NCBI GenBank assembly: GCA_017609795.1
Contig: JAFCDH010000007.1
Span: 1-17,893, forward strand
Length of the DNA stretch: 17,893 nt
From: Candidatus Pacearchaeota archaeon
Lineage (GTDB): Archaea; Nanobdellota; Nanobdellia; Pacearchaeales; GW2011-AR1
Reading direction: 5' to 3'
The translations under genes were made by a program, and so were the position numbers. This document shows positions 5,981-12,878 of the stretch, piece after piece; position 1 is the stretch's first letter, and each line of letters opens with the position of its first letter. The notes beneath the pieces were generated by a model that saw only the letters and a program-made list of their open reading frames with translations, did no database searches and was not told the DNA's origin.

Positions 5981-7552
5981 ATGAAAAAAACAGGTGTGAA
6001 AAACAAAAAGAAATTTTTTAGTAAAAAAGTTAAAAAAACTCTTCCTTATCAGTTGTTAATGATTTGTTTAATTGTTTTGGTTATCTTGATTTTAATTTGG
6101 GTTGTTTTATTTATTTTTGGTAAAGTTTCTTATTTTCCAAAAGATAAATTGTTAGAAGGAGAATTAGGTACTTTAAAATGGGATTTTACACAAGATAAGA
6201 CTGAATTAGAAATCTTGAATTATTCTCTTGCAATTGATAATCAAACAATTGATGTGAATATTAATTGGACTTCTGGGATGGGGGAAGATTTAAGAGGTAT
6301 TTTTATTGATTTTGTTGGAATAGAAAATAGTTGTAATTATACTGAAAATACAGATCTTCCTGTTTTTGGAATAAATAAAACTTATATTATAGATTATGCA
6401 CAAACAGATTGTAATGAAAGTAGTTTTGAAAATATTACAAGTATTAGTGATATTTTGGTTTATGCTCAGATAAACATTCCTTTAACTCAAACAAGTTTAA
6501 TTGAGAATATAACCTTATATAGTGAAAAAGAAGATAGTTTGATAAATATTCTTGATTTAGATGATTATTTTAATTGTTTAGAAGAAATTGATTTTAGTCA
6601 TACTGAAGACCCTAATAATAACTATATTATGCTTCAGATTAATGAAACAACTAATTTGATTAGTTTGATTATTGGGGTTGGTTGGTATGGTGTTCAAAAA
6701 TTTAATTTAGAAGCAAGTTGTGATGGGGATGTTTTAAATACCAGCACTAGTGGAGAAAATATGAGTTTTTTCATAATTTTTATTAAAGGAGAAAGACCTA
6801 TCATAAATAATGAACCTGAGTTTTTAAATAGTAGATGTGGTCATTTAGAATGGGATATAAATACAAATTATCTTATTGATTTAGACAGATGTTTTAATGA
6901 TGAGGAAGATGATGATTTAGAATTTAGATATAGAAACAGAAGTAATAGTCATCTTACTATTGAATTAAATGATGATGATTTAGAATTAATTCCAGATGAT
7001 GATTGGTTTGGAACTGGTTCTTTTTATGTTTATGCTAATGATTCAATAGAAGAAGGTTCTGGGACTATTAATTTTGAGATTTTAAAGGTAACTACAAATA
7101 GTGACCCTACTACGACCCCTCTTTCTTCTAATATTTTAAAAATAAAATCTTCTAATCCCTCTAGCTCTAAAATTAATATTTTTACAAATAAAACAAAAAG
7201 ATTTTCAATAACTGCTCAAAATTATGATAATATTAAATGGTATTTAGATGGGGTTTTGATTAAACAAGGAAGTTTATCTTATAATTTTAAAGATGAAGGT
7301 GTTGGGGATTATTTAATTAAGGTTGAAATTGATAATGGCACTACAAAAGATTCTAAAACTTGGAATTTAATTGTTGAAGATGAGGATTATGTTGAAGAAG
7401 GTTTGTTTGAGGTTGGAGAAGTAATTTTTTATTTAATTATAGGAATTCTTTTAATTATTATCTTTTTGTTTTTGTGGTTGTTTATTGCTGAAAAAAATAG
7501 CAGAAAAAGAAAAATAAATTATATTGGTTTTGGTGTTTCTGGAAGAAATTAA
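5981..7552 (+). CDS. Doubly membrane-anchored, sequon-rich surface protein
   Basis: A 523-residue protein with a very basic N-terminus (residues 1-20), a transmembrane helix at about 24-47, a large outside part, a second helix at about 480-503 and a basic cytoplasmic tail (KNSRKRK). The outside part carries about a dozen N-X-S/T sequons (NYT, NKT, NES, NIT, NET, NTS, NMS, NRS, NDS, NGT and others), so heavy N-glycosylation is likely. Around residues 280-370 is an acidic beta-sandwich-like module with the pattern DEEDDDLEFRYR, then DDDWFGTGSFYVYANDS, resembling calcium-binding cadherin-like or tandem surface modules. Residues 400-465 look Ig/PKD-like (WYLDGVL, then GVGDYLIKVEIDNG). Several cysteines may form disulfides. 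Probable envelope protein; partner unknown. Confidence 0.75.
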   Translation: MKKTGVKNKKKFFSKKVKKTLPYQLLMICLIVLVILILIWVVLFIFGKVSYFPKDKLLEGELGTLKWDFTQDKTELEILNYSLAIDNQTIDVNINWTSGMGEDLRGIFIDFVGIENSCNYTENTDLPVFGINKTYIIDYAQTDCNESSFENITSISDILVYAQINIPLTQTSLIENITLYSEKEDSLINILDLDDYFNCLEEIDFSHTEDPNNNYIMLQINETTNLISLIIGVGWYGVQKFNLEASCDGDVLNTSTSGENMSFFIIFIKGERPIINNEPEFLNSRCGHLEWDINTNYLIDLDRCFNDEEDDDLEFRYRNRSNSHLTIELNDDDLELIPDDDWFGTGSFYVYANDSIEEGSGTINFEILKVTTNSDPTTTPLSSNILKIKSSNPSSSKINIFTNKTKRFSITAQNYDNIKWYLDGVLIKQGSLSYNFKDEGVGDYLIKVEIDNGTTKDSKTWNLIVEDEDYVEEGLFEVGEVIFYLIIGILLIIIFLFLWLFIAEKNSRKRKINYIGFGVSGRN

Positions 7553-7581
7553 ATAGTTCTAAAATTTAATGATTTTTAATT

Positions 7582-7986
7582 TTATTGCGTATTGGCATTA
7601 ATCCTCGGCATTGGAACATGTAATGGAAGATTTAATTCATCTTCAAGGTTTAATGCTTTAATATTGCATTTACTCATAATAAAATTAAATAAAGAAACTT
7701 TTGTTTCTTCTGGAAGTTTTTTATCTTTCCAAGATTTTAAGAATTTTTTTGTTTCTTCTTTATCAACCATAAGAATTAAATAACCTTCTAAATTTAATTT
7801 TGCAAAATCTGGGTCATAAGTTACATTATAATTAAATTTAATTTTGATTGCATCTCCATCTGAAAATGGAACTTTTTCCTTAGAAACATTACTAATATCT
7901 ATGTTTTGTTTTACTTCTAATTTTCCATCAAACTTTTCTTCTCTTTCAACTAAAATTTTTGTTAAATTAAAACCTATAATTTGCAT
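7582..7986 (-). CDS. Archaeal SecB-like protein
   Basis: A 134-residue soluble protein. It begins with a beta strand ending in FNLTKILVER, then a strand KLEVKQNIDISNV, a central strand pair with the pattern KIKFNYNVTYDPDFAKLNLEGYLIL, a linker helix (KKFLKSWKDKKLP), a long helix (KVSLFNFIMSKCNIKAL) and a Pro-rich end, LPLHVPMPRI. This order and the ending agree with what I recall of archaeal conserved proteins with a SecB-type fold, which in bacteria act as chaperones. The assignment is by pattern and not by search; a role in chaperoning is inference. It converges on the surface-protein gene with a 30-base AT-rich gap, and has its own TATA-like box 25 nt upstream. Confidence 0.55.
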   Translation of the reverse strand: MQIIGFNLTKILVEREEKFDGKLEVKQNIDISNVSKEKVPFSDGDAIKIKFNYNVTYDPDFAKLNLEGYLILMVDKEETKKFLKSWKDKKLPEETKVSLFNFIMSKCNIKALNLEDELNLPLHVPMPRINANTQ

Positions 7987-8006
7987 ATGAATTTATATAA
8001 TTTTGA

Positions 8007-8016
8007 GTTTTTAAAG
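8007..8016 (-). promoter_or_regulatory. TATA-like box for the SecB-like gene
   Basis: The minus strand reads CTTTAAAAAC, centred 25 nt before the ATG at 7986. A second TATA-like string (TTATATAAA, 7992-8000) is too close to the start to serve it. Confidence 0.45.
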
Positions 8017-8083
8017 ATTATTGTTTAAAAGAATTAGAATTATTGTTTATTTTTAAGAGATATATTCAAATAAATAAATGTTT

Positions 8084-8344
8084 TTACATCAAATCTTCTT
8101 CAGAAACCACTATAAAATCACCTATTGCAATTATAGCATTGTAAGATATAAGGATTTCGCCATCTTTAGATCTTTCAAGATTAAGTTGTTTAGAATATGG
8201 TGTAGAATCTTTAATAAGAATATGTATTAATTCCCCTGTTCTTGTTTCAAAAGTTATATCTTTAACAATCCCTAATTTTTTACCTTCTTTTGTAACAACA
8301 GGCTTTCCTAATACTTCTTTGTGGGGTTTTTTATTAATAGTCAT
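8084..8344 (-). CDS. PRC-barrel domain protein
   Basis: An 86-residue protein that is a single PRC-barrel fold. It shows the typical order: LGKPVVTKEGKKLGIVKDITFE (first strands, with the conserved G-x-x-x-G-x-V pattern at about 11-32), a turn (TRTGEL), IHILIKD, and the closing strands ILISYNAIIAIGDFIVV. Archaeal stand-alone PRC-barrels are common; related domains occur in RimM (ribosome maturation) and photosynthetic reaction centres, and roles in RNA or division complexes have been proposed for archaeal forms. The specific role here is unknown. The TATA box lies 25 nt upstream, so the transcript is leaderless. It is the last gene before the origin region and points away from it. Confidence 0.8.
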   Translation of the reverse strand: MTINKKPHKEVLGKPVVTKEGKKLGIVKDITFETRTGELIHILIKDSTPYSKQLNLERSKDGEILISYNAIIAIGDFIVVSEEDLM

Positions 8345-8364
8345 ACTTAGAATATAAGTAAAAT

Positions 8365-8374
8365 CTTTATAAAG
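8365..8374 (-). promoter_or_regulatory. TATA box for the PRC-barrel gene
   Basis: CTTTATAAAG, a perfect palindrome, is centred 25 nt before the minus-strand ATG at 8344. Confidence 0.65.
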
Positions 8375-8440
8375 TTTTCTGTGGTTTGGCAGATGTATTT
8401 AGTATTATTATATTAGAAATTTATATTAAAAACTATAAGG

Positions 8441-8465
8441 CCCCCCTTTGATTTCGTTTGGAAAG
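8441..8465 (-). promoter_or_regulatory. ORB-like box A
   Basis: Read on the minus strand this is TTTCCAAACGAAA, then TCAAAGGGGGG. It has the TTCCA start, the AACGAAA centre and the G-run of an origin recognition box, but lacks the usual GTG spacer. Confidence 0.55.
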
Positions 8466-8636
8466 ATTTATAAAAGAATTTTAAGTTTTTTTGTTTTTTG
8501 TTTTTATTTATAAAGTTTTATATATTATATTATATATATTAGAGTAGCATATTGAATATATTATAAAGAATATGTTGTAATATATGTTTTTTAATATATA
8601 ATCAGAAATTTATTATATAAAATATATTTTCTTTTG
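8466..8636. other. AT-rich probable duplex unwinding element
   Basis: This stretch of about 170 bases has only scattered G or C, with runs such as TATATTATATTATATATA and several TATA-like strings. It lies between the oppositely oriented ORB-like boxes A and B, the place expected for strand opening. Confidence 0.55.
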
Positions 8637-8663
8637 TTTTCCATAAGAAAGAAAGGTGTAGGG
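8636..8663 (+). promoter_or_regulatory. ORB-like box B
   Basis: The core reads TTCCATAAGAAAGAAAGG and is followed by TGTAGGG. It has the TTCCA, three-base spacer, GAAA and G-tract arrangement on the + strand, opposite in orientation to box A. Confidence 0.55.
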
Positions 8664-8739
8664 TATTTGTTATAATTTTATAGTTGTAAATTTGTTTATT
8701 TTTGTGATTTTCGGCGAGAATTTGATGAATTTTAAAATT

Positions 8740-8760
8740 GTTCCACAAGAAAAAGGGGTG
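8740..8760 (+). promoter_or_regulatory. ORB-like box C (best match)
   Basis: GTTCCACAAGAAAAAGGGG is the closest of the three to the ORB consensus (GTTCCA, three bases, GAAA, AA, GGGG). It lies about 25 bases upstream of the orc1 TATA box, so binding of Orc1 here could also repress its own gene. Confidence 0.65.
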
Positions 8761-8785
8761 ATGATTATTTTGTATTAGGCATATA

Positions 8786-8795
8786 TTTATAAAAG
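8786..8795 (+). promoter_or_regulatory. TATA box for orc1/cdc6
   Basis: TTTATAAAAG predicts a transcript start near 8815 and hence a leader of about 40 nt before the start codon, unlike the leaderless genes elsewhere in the window. Confidence 0.6.
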
Positions 8796-8841
8796 GTGAT
8801 TAATTTCTTTTCTAATCTTAATTTAAAAAAGTGGTTTAAAT

Positions 8842-8848
8842 GAGGTGA
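8842..8848 (+). promoter_or_regulatory. Shine-Dalgarno site that sets the orc1 start
   Basis: GAGGTGA matches seven bases of the sequence complementary to the archaeal 16S rRNA tail. It lies 5 nt before GTG 8854 and overlaps GTG 8845, which makes 8854 the likelier start. Confidence 0.65.
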
Positions 8849-8853
8849 ATAAA

Positions 8854-11145
8854 GTGAATAGTTTAGATAAAATATTTGATTCTGTAAAAGATAGAAGTTT
8901 ATTTAAAAATAAACAAATACTTCAATCTAATCATTTTCCTGGAGAGATTTTACATAGGGAAAAACAAATTAAACATATTGCTTCTATTTTAGCCCCAAGT
9001 TTGTTGGGGGAGAAAACTAGTAATCTTTTCATTTATGGAAAAACTGGTTGCATTTCTGGAGATAGTTTAGTTTATACAAATAATGGCTGGAAGTTAATAA
9101 AATCAGTTGATAATGAAAAAGATAAAGTTTTAAGTTTTAATTTAGAAACTAAAGAATATGAATGGTCTGATTTTATTTTTTTAAGATTTCAAAATAAAGA
9201 TAAACTTTTAAAAATAACACTACATAATGGGCAAGAACTTATTGTTACTAAAGATCACCCGTTACTTCTTGAAAATATGAAATGGGTAAAATCTGATGAA
9301 TTAAAATTAAATGATGAATTAGTTATAGGATATAACCTTCCAAATATAAATAAAAAAGAGATATCTTTGAGATTAGCAAGATTATTGGGTTTTATTATTG
9401 CTGATGGAAGTTTAAATAAAAGAGAAAAAAGGCTTAAAGATTCTAGAGGATATTGGTATAATTCAAATAAACAAAGATGCAGGTTTTTTAGTGTGGATAA
9501 AGAATTATTAGATTTAGTAAAAGAAGATTTAGGTTATTTGTTTAAATGTACCCCTCAAATAATTTATCCTAAAAACAGATGTGAACATGTTAATGTTATT
9601 TCTCAAGAAGTTTGTGGTTGTTTGAATAATCATGGAGTTCCTTTTGGAAAAAAATCTTCTATTGTTCAAATCCCAAAAATGATTTTAGAATCCTCTAATA
9701 TTATTCAAAGGGAATTTTTAAGAGCTTTATTTTCAGGAGACGGAACTGTTAGTCAACATACTTATATGATAGAATATTATTCAAACTCAAAAAAATTATT
9801 ACAACAAATTTCTTGTTTGTTATATCAAGAAGGAATAGTTTGTAAAATAAGAAAAAAAATTGCTAAGTGTAATGGAAAATTGTTTGATTCATTTAGATTG
9901 TATATTAGCGGACAAGAAAATTTAGTTAAATTTTATAATAAAATTGGGTTTTATAGTATTCAAAAACAAAGAAAATTGGAAAAAATGTTAGCTAAGTATA
10001 TAAAAAATATGGATTTTTATTGTAAAAATTATTGTATTTCTAAAATCATTAAAATAAAAGAGGTTTATGAGGGATTTGTTTATGATTTAACAGTACTTAA
10101 AAATCATAATTTTATTGCCAATGGCTTTATTTCCCATAATTCAGGCAAAACACTTTCTGTTCAACATGTTGCTAATGAACTTTCTAAAAGGGCCAGAGAG
10201 AATAAAATTTTAAGAATAGAATATTTAAATTGTAAATTAAAAAAGGTTGCAGATACAGAATATAGAATTTTAGCAGAATTAATTAAAAAGCTTGGAGGAA
10301 GTGTTCCTGCTACGGGTTTACCCACAGACCAAGTTTATTTAAGATTTTTAGAAATTTTAGAAAAAAGCGATGAGAAATTATTTATTTTAATTTTAGATGA
10401 AATTGATCAAGCTGTTAAAAAAATTTCTGATGAATTTTTATATAATTTAACAAGATTAAATTCTGAGTTAGGAAATATTCAAATAATTGTTGTTGGGATT
10501 AGTAATGATTTAAGGTTTTTAGATATGATTGATCAAAGGGTTAAAAGTTCTTTGTCTGAAGAAGAGTTGGTTTTTCCTCCTTATAATGCATTACAATTGC
10601 AGGATATTTTAAGAAAAAGAGCCCAAGAGTCCTTTAAATCAAGAGTTGTTTCTGAGGGAGTTATTGCTAAATGTGCAGCCTTTGCTGCAAGAGAACATGG
10701 AGATGCTAGAAGGGCTTTAGATTTGTTAAGAGTTGCAGGCGAAATTGCTGAAAGAGAAGCAAGTTCTAGAATTAAAATCGAACATATTGATATGGCTAAT
10801 GACAAAATTGAAAGGGAAAAGATTTTAGAAATAATTGAAACTGCACCTAAACAATTTCAATTAATTTTGTTTTCTGTATTTGCATTAATTGGTAAAAATA
10901 AAAAAAGTATTTTTACAGGAGATATTTATGCTTATTATCAGAAATTATGTGTTAAAGCTAAAATAGATGTTTTAACTCAGAGAAGAGTTAGTGATATTTT
11001 AGCTGATTTTGACATGTTGGGTTTAATTAATGCAAGAGTTATTAGTAAAGGAAGAATGGGAAGAACCAGAGAGATTAAATTAGCAATACCAGAGAATATT
11101 CTTATTAAATGTAAAGAAAGTTTGAATGAATCTTTGGGTTTTTGA
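8854..11145 (+). CDS. orc1/cdc6: Orc1/Cdc6 replication initiator, intein-containing
   Basis: Orc1/Cdc6 is the AAA+ ATPase that binds ORBs, opens the origin and loads MCM. Residues below count from GTG 8845; the likely start is GTG 8854, giving 763 residues before and about 399 after splicing, a normal family length. An intein (residues 69-432) splits the Walker A loop: YGKTG before it and SGKT after it join to give GKTGSGKT. Walker B is LDEID at 517-521, sensor 1 is around N554, and the sensor 2 arginines are R622/R623 in HGDARRALDLL. Residues from about 655 form the C-terminal winged helix (ALIGKNKKSIFTGDIYAYY, then LTQRRVSDILADFDMLGLI) that contacts the ORB. The gene is next to three ORB-like boxes and precedes polD genes on the same strand, with a 141-base gap to DP1. 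Confident. Confidence 0.95.
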   Translation: MNSLDKIFDSVKDRSLFKNKQILQSNHFPGEILHREKQIKHIASILAPSLLGEKTSNLFIYGKTGCISGDSLVYTNNGWKLIKSVDNEKDKVLSFNLETKEYEWSDFIFLRFQNKDKLLKITLHNGQELIVTKDHPLLLENMKWVKSDELKLNDELVIGYNLPNINKKEISLRLARLLGFIIADGSLNKREKRLKDSRGYWYNSNKQRCRFFSVDKELLDLVKEDLGYLFKCTPQIIYPKNRCEHVNVISQEVCGCLNNHGVPFGKKSSIVQIPKMILESSNIIQREFLRALFSGDGTVSQHTYMIEYYSNSKKLLQQISCLLYQEGIVCKIRKKIAKCNGKLFDSFRLYISGQENLVKFYNKIGFYSIQKQRKLEKMLAKYIKNMDFYCKNYCISKIIKIKEVYEGFVYDLTVLKNHNFIANGFISHNSGKTLSVQHVANELSKRARENKILRIEYLNCKLKKVADTEYRILAELIKKLGGSVPATGLPTDQVYLRFLEILEKSDEKLFILILDEIDQAVKKISDEFLYNLTRLNSELGNIQIIVVGISNDLRFLDMIDQRVKSSLSEEELVFPPYNALQLQDILRKRAQESFKSRVVSEGVIAKCAAFAAREHGDARRALDLLRVAGEIAEREASSRIKIEHIDMANDKIEREKILEIIETAPKQFQLILFSVFALIGKNKKSIFTGDIYAYYQKLCVKAKIDVLTQRRVSDILADFDMLGLINARVISKGRMGRTREIKLAIPENILIKCKESLNESLGF
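9049..10140 (+). mobile_element. Intein with LAGLIDADG homing endonuclease in Orc1/Cdc6
   Basis: A 364-residue intein. It begins with Cys69 (CISGDSLVYTNNGW, block A), has block B with the TKDH motif (T135 to H138), and ends FISHN with His431-Asn432 followed by the extein Ser433, so all canonical class 1 splicing residues are present. The middle holds two LAGLIDADG-type helices, LLGFIIADG (180-188) and ALFSGDG (294-300), each with the acidic catalytic residue (D187, D299). Splicing and homing both look possible. Insertion is exactly in the P-loop between GKTG and SGKT. Base use resembles the host gene, so the intein is not obviously a recent arrival. Confidence 0.93.
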
Positions 11146-11286
11146 AATTAAATACCTTAAACACTAATATCTTGAAAAATATAATGAGAAACTTTACTGA
11201 GATTAAGAGGGTTATGAGAAACTTGAAAAATCTCAGATAAGATCTCTTGATTGAGTTTGTAAAGATATGAGGAGAATAAAACAAAA
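11146..11286 (+). other. Repeat-bearing leader of the DP1 gene
   Basis: The 141 bases between orc1 and DP1 contain CTTGAAAAAT at 11171-11180 and 11222-11231, and ATGAGAAACT at 11184-11193 and 11214-11223. A perfect 8-bp inverted repeat CTGAGATT/AATCTCAG (11197-11204, 11229-11236) can form a hairpin. GAGGAGA at 11269-11275 is a ribosome site 11 nt before the DP1 ATG. No T-run is seen, so read-through from orc1 is possible. Confidence 0.5.
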
Positions 11287-12855
11287 ATGGCTATAAATAT
11301 AATTAAATTGTTTATAGAAAAAGGGTTTCTTTTAGATGGGGAAATGTTAGATTTTTTTAAAGAATTAAAAGATGAGGATGTTGCCAAAGAGATAATAAAT
11401 AAAATTGCAGTTGTTTCTCAACAAAAATTAATCACTAAAAATTTAATTAATGAAAACATTGAAAAAATTAAACCAATACTTTTTGAATTAGATGTTGAAA
11501 AGAAGAAGATTATAGAAAAGTTTTTTGTTAATGTCTCTATTTCTGTAGAAGTTAAAAAAGAAACCATAATTGCTAAACCTGATGAAAAAAATAAAGAAAA
11601 TAAATTAGATGTTAAAGTTTTATCTTCCCCATTAGTATCTTCTCAAAAATTAACTGTTAAAGATTTTGTTAAGAATTTTAGAAATAGATATAATTTTTTA
11701 AAAACAATTTTGCAGCAAAATCCTAAATTAGAAGGTTTAACTTCTATTGATAAGATTGGAGGAAACAATCATGGTTTTTCTATTATTGCTATAGTTTCTA
11801 AAAAATCAATCACGAAAAACAAAAATATTATTTTAGAAGTTGAGGATTTGACAGGAAAGATTAAACTGTTAATTAATCAAAATAAACAAGAGATTTTTGA
11901 AAAAGGCAAAGGTATCCTTGTAGATGATGTTATTGGTTTTAAATGTTCTGGAACAAGGGATTTTTTGTTTTGCAATGATTTGTTTTATCCAGATTGTTTT
12001 TTAAAAGAAAAACATAAAATAGAAGAAGAGGTTTATGCACTTTTTACTTCTGATTTTCATATTGGCTCTAAGAATTTTTTAGAAGAAAGTTTGAATAAAT
12101 TTATTGATTGGTTAAATGGAAAGGGGGCAGATAAAAACCAAAAAGATATTTTAAAGAAAATTAGATATTTATTTGTAGTAGGAGATTCTGTTGATGGGGT
12201 TGGTGCTTATCCTGGGCAAGAAAAAGATCTTAAAATTAAAAATGTTAAAGATCAGTATCAAAAATTAGCAGAGTTTTATAAAAAGATTCCTAAATATATT
12301 AACATTATTCAGTGTGCTGGTCAGCATGATGCAGTTAGAGTTGCAATACCTCAGCCCCCTATTGGAAATGAGTTTACAGAACCTTTACTTGAAATTGAGA
12401 ATTTATATTTAGTAAGTAATCCTAGTTTAGTAGAAATAGCAGGTAGTGAAACTATGTCTGGAATAAAAGTTTTAATGTATCATGGTGCAGGAATTATTCC
12501 TTATGTTATAAATGAGATTGAAGAATTAAGATTAAGTAATGCTCAATCTACTCCTGCTAAAGCGGTTAAACATTTGTTAATGAGAAGACATCTTGCCCCT
12601 TGTCATGGAGGTTTTGTTTATATTCCTAATTCAAAAGAAGATTTTATGTTAATAAAAGAGATTCCTGATATTATAACTACTGGAGATTTACATAAGTCAG
12701 ATGTAGATAAGTATAATAATATTTTGATAATAGCTAATTCTTGCTGGCAAACTCAAACTGCATTTGAAGAAAAAGTTGGAAACCAGCCTGATTTATGTAA
12801 GGTTCCTATTTTAAATTTAAAAACAGGAGCAATTAAGATTTTGGATTTTGAGTGA
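11287..12855 (+). CDS. polB: DNA polymerase D small subunit DP1
   Basis: DP1 is the proofreading 3'-5' exonuclease subunit of family D polymerase. The 522-residue protein has an N-terminal helical part (1-90), a Lys-rich linker, an OB fold (about 155-235, with IILEVEDLTGKIKLLINQ) and a calcineurin-like/Mre11-type phosphoesterase domain. Metal-binding motifs are SDFHIG (D256, H258), GDSVDG (D300, D304), GQHDAVR (H347, D348), YHGAG (H399) and GDLHKSDV (D467, H469), in the expected order. Gln346 stands where the related Mre11 enzymes have Asn (GNHD); this may be usual for some DP1 proteins. It is on the same strand as orc1 and the DP2 gene. The last 4 bases overlap a GTG that opens the next frame, and an 11-bp hairpin covers its stop codon. 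Confident. Confidence 0.93.
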   Translation: MAINIIKLFIEKGFLLDGEMLDFFKELKDEDVAKEIINKIAVVSQQKLITKNLINENIEKIKPILFELDVEKKKIIEKFFVNVSISVEVKKETIIAKPDEKNKENKLDVKVLSSPLVSSQKLTVKDFVKNFRNRYNFLKTILQQNPKLEGLTSIDKIGGNNHGFSIIAIVSKKSITKNKNIILEVEDLTGKIKLLINQNKQEIFEKGKGILVDDVIGFKCSGTRDFLFCNDLFYPDCFLKEKHKIEEEVYALFTSDFHIGSKNFLEESLNKFIDWLNGKGADKNQKDILKKIRYLFVVGDSVDGVGAYPGQEKDLKIKNVKDQYQKLAEFYKKIPKYINIIQCAGQHDAVRVAIPQPPIGNEFTEPLLEIENLYLVSNPSLVEIAGSETMSGIKVLMYHGAGIIPYVINEIEELRLSNAQSTPAKAVKHLLMRRHLAPCHGGFVYIPNSKEDFMLIKEIPDIITTGDLHKSDVDKYNNILIIANSCWQTQTAFEEKVGNQPDLCKVPILNLKTGAIKILDFE

Positions 12856-12867
12856 TTCAAAATCCAA
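12841..12867 (+). other. Perfect 11-bp hairpin spanning the DP1 stop codon
   Basis: TTGGATTTTGA (12841-12851) pairs exactly with TCAAAATCCAA (12857-12867) around a 5-base loop GTGAT, so the TGA stop at 12853-12855 lies in the loop. A G-rich ribosome site for the HD gene begins right after it. There is no following T-run, so it is not a typical terminator; it may control processing or translation of the next gene. Confidence 0.65.
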
Positions 12868-12873
12868 GGGGGG
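12868..12873 (+). promoter_or_regulatory. G-rich ribosome site for the HD gene
   Basis: GGGGGG followed by T lies 5 nt before the ATG at 12879 and directly after the hairpin. It favours ATG 12879 over the overlapping GTG 12852 as start. Confidence 0.5.
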
Positions 12874-12878
12874 TAAAG

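Larger units (their letters stand above)
8441..8762. other. Probable replication origin (oriC)
   Basis: Three sequences resembling archaeal origin recognition boxes (TTCCA, short spacer, GAAA, then a G-run) flank an extremely AT-rich stretch. The left box points leftward with its G-run, the two right boxes point rightward. The set lies directly upstream of orc1/cdc6 and the PolD genes, the same order as at the Pyrococcus origin. Established knowledge: Orc1/Cdc6 binds ORBs and melts adjacent AT-rich DNA. That this is a working origin is an inference from motif, layout and neighbour genes. Confidence 0.7.
8345..8844. other. Origin-bearing intergenic region
   Basis: About 500 bases without a gene separate the PRC-barrel gene from orc1/cdc6. 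They hold the PRC-barrel promoter at the left end, three ORB-like boxes, an A+T-only-like stretch of about 170 bases, and the orc1 promoter and leader at the right end. The parts are listed separately. Confidence 0.65.

Noticed and set aside
8466..8636. TATA-like strings in the AT-rich stretch considered as extra promoters
   Set aside because: There are too many of them to choose any one, and no gene begins at the right distance; the stretch is better explained as an unwinding element.
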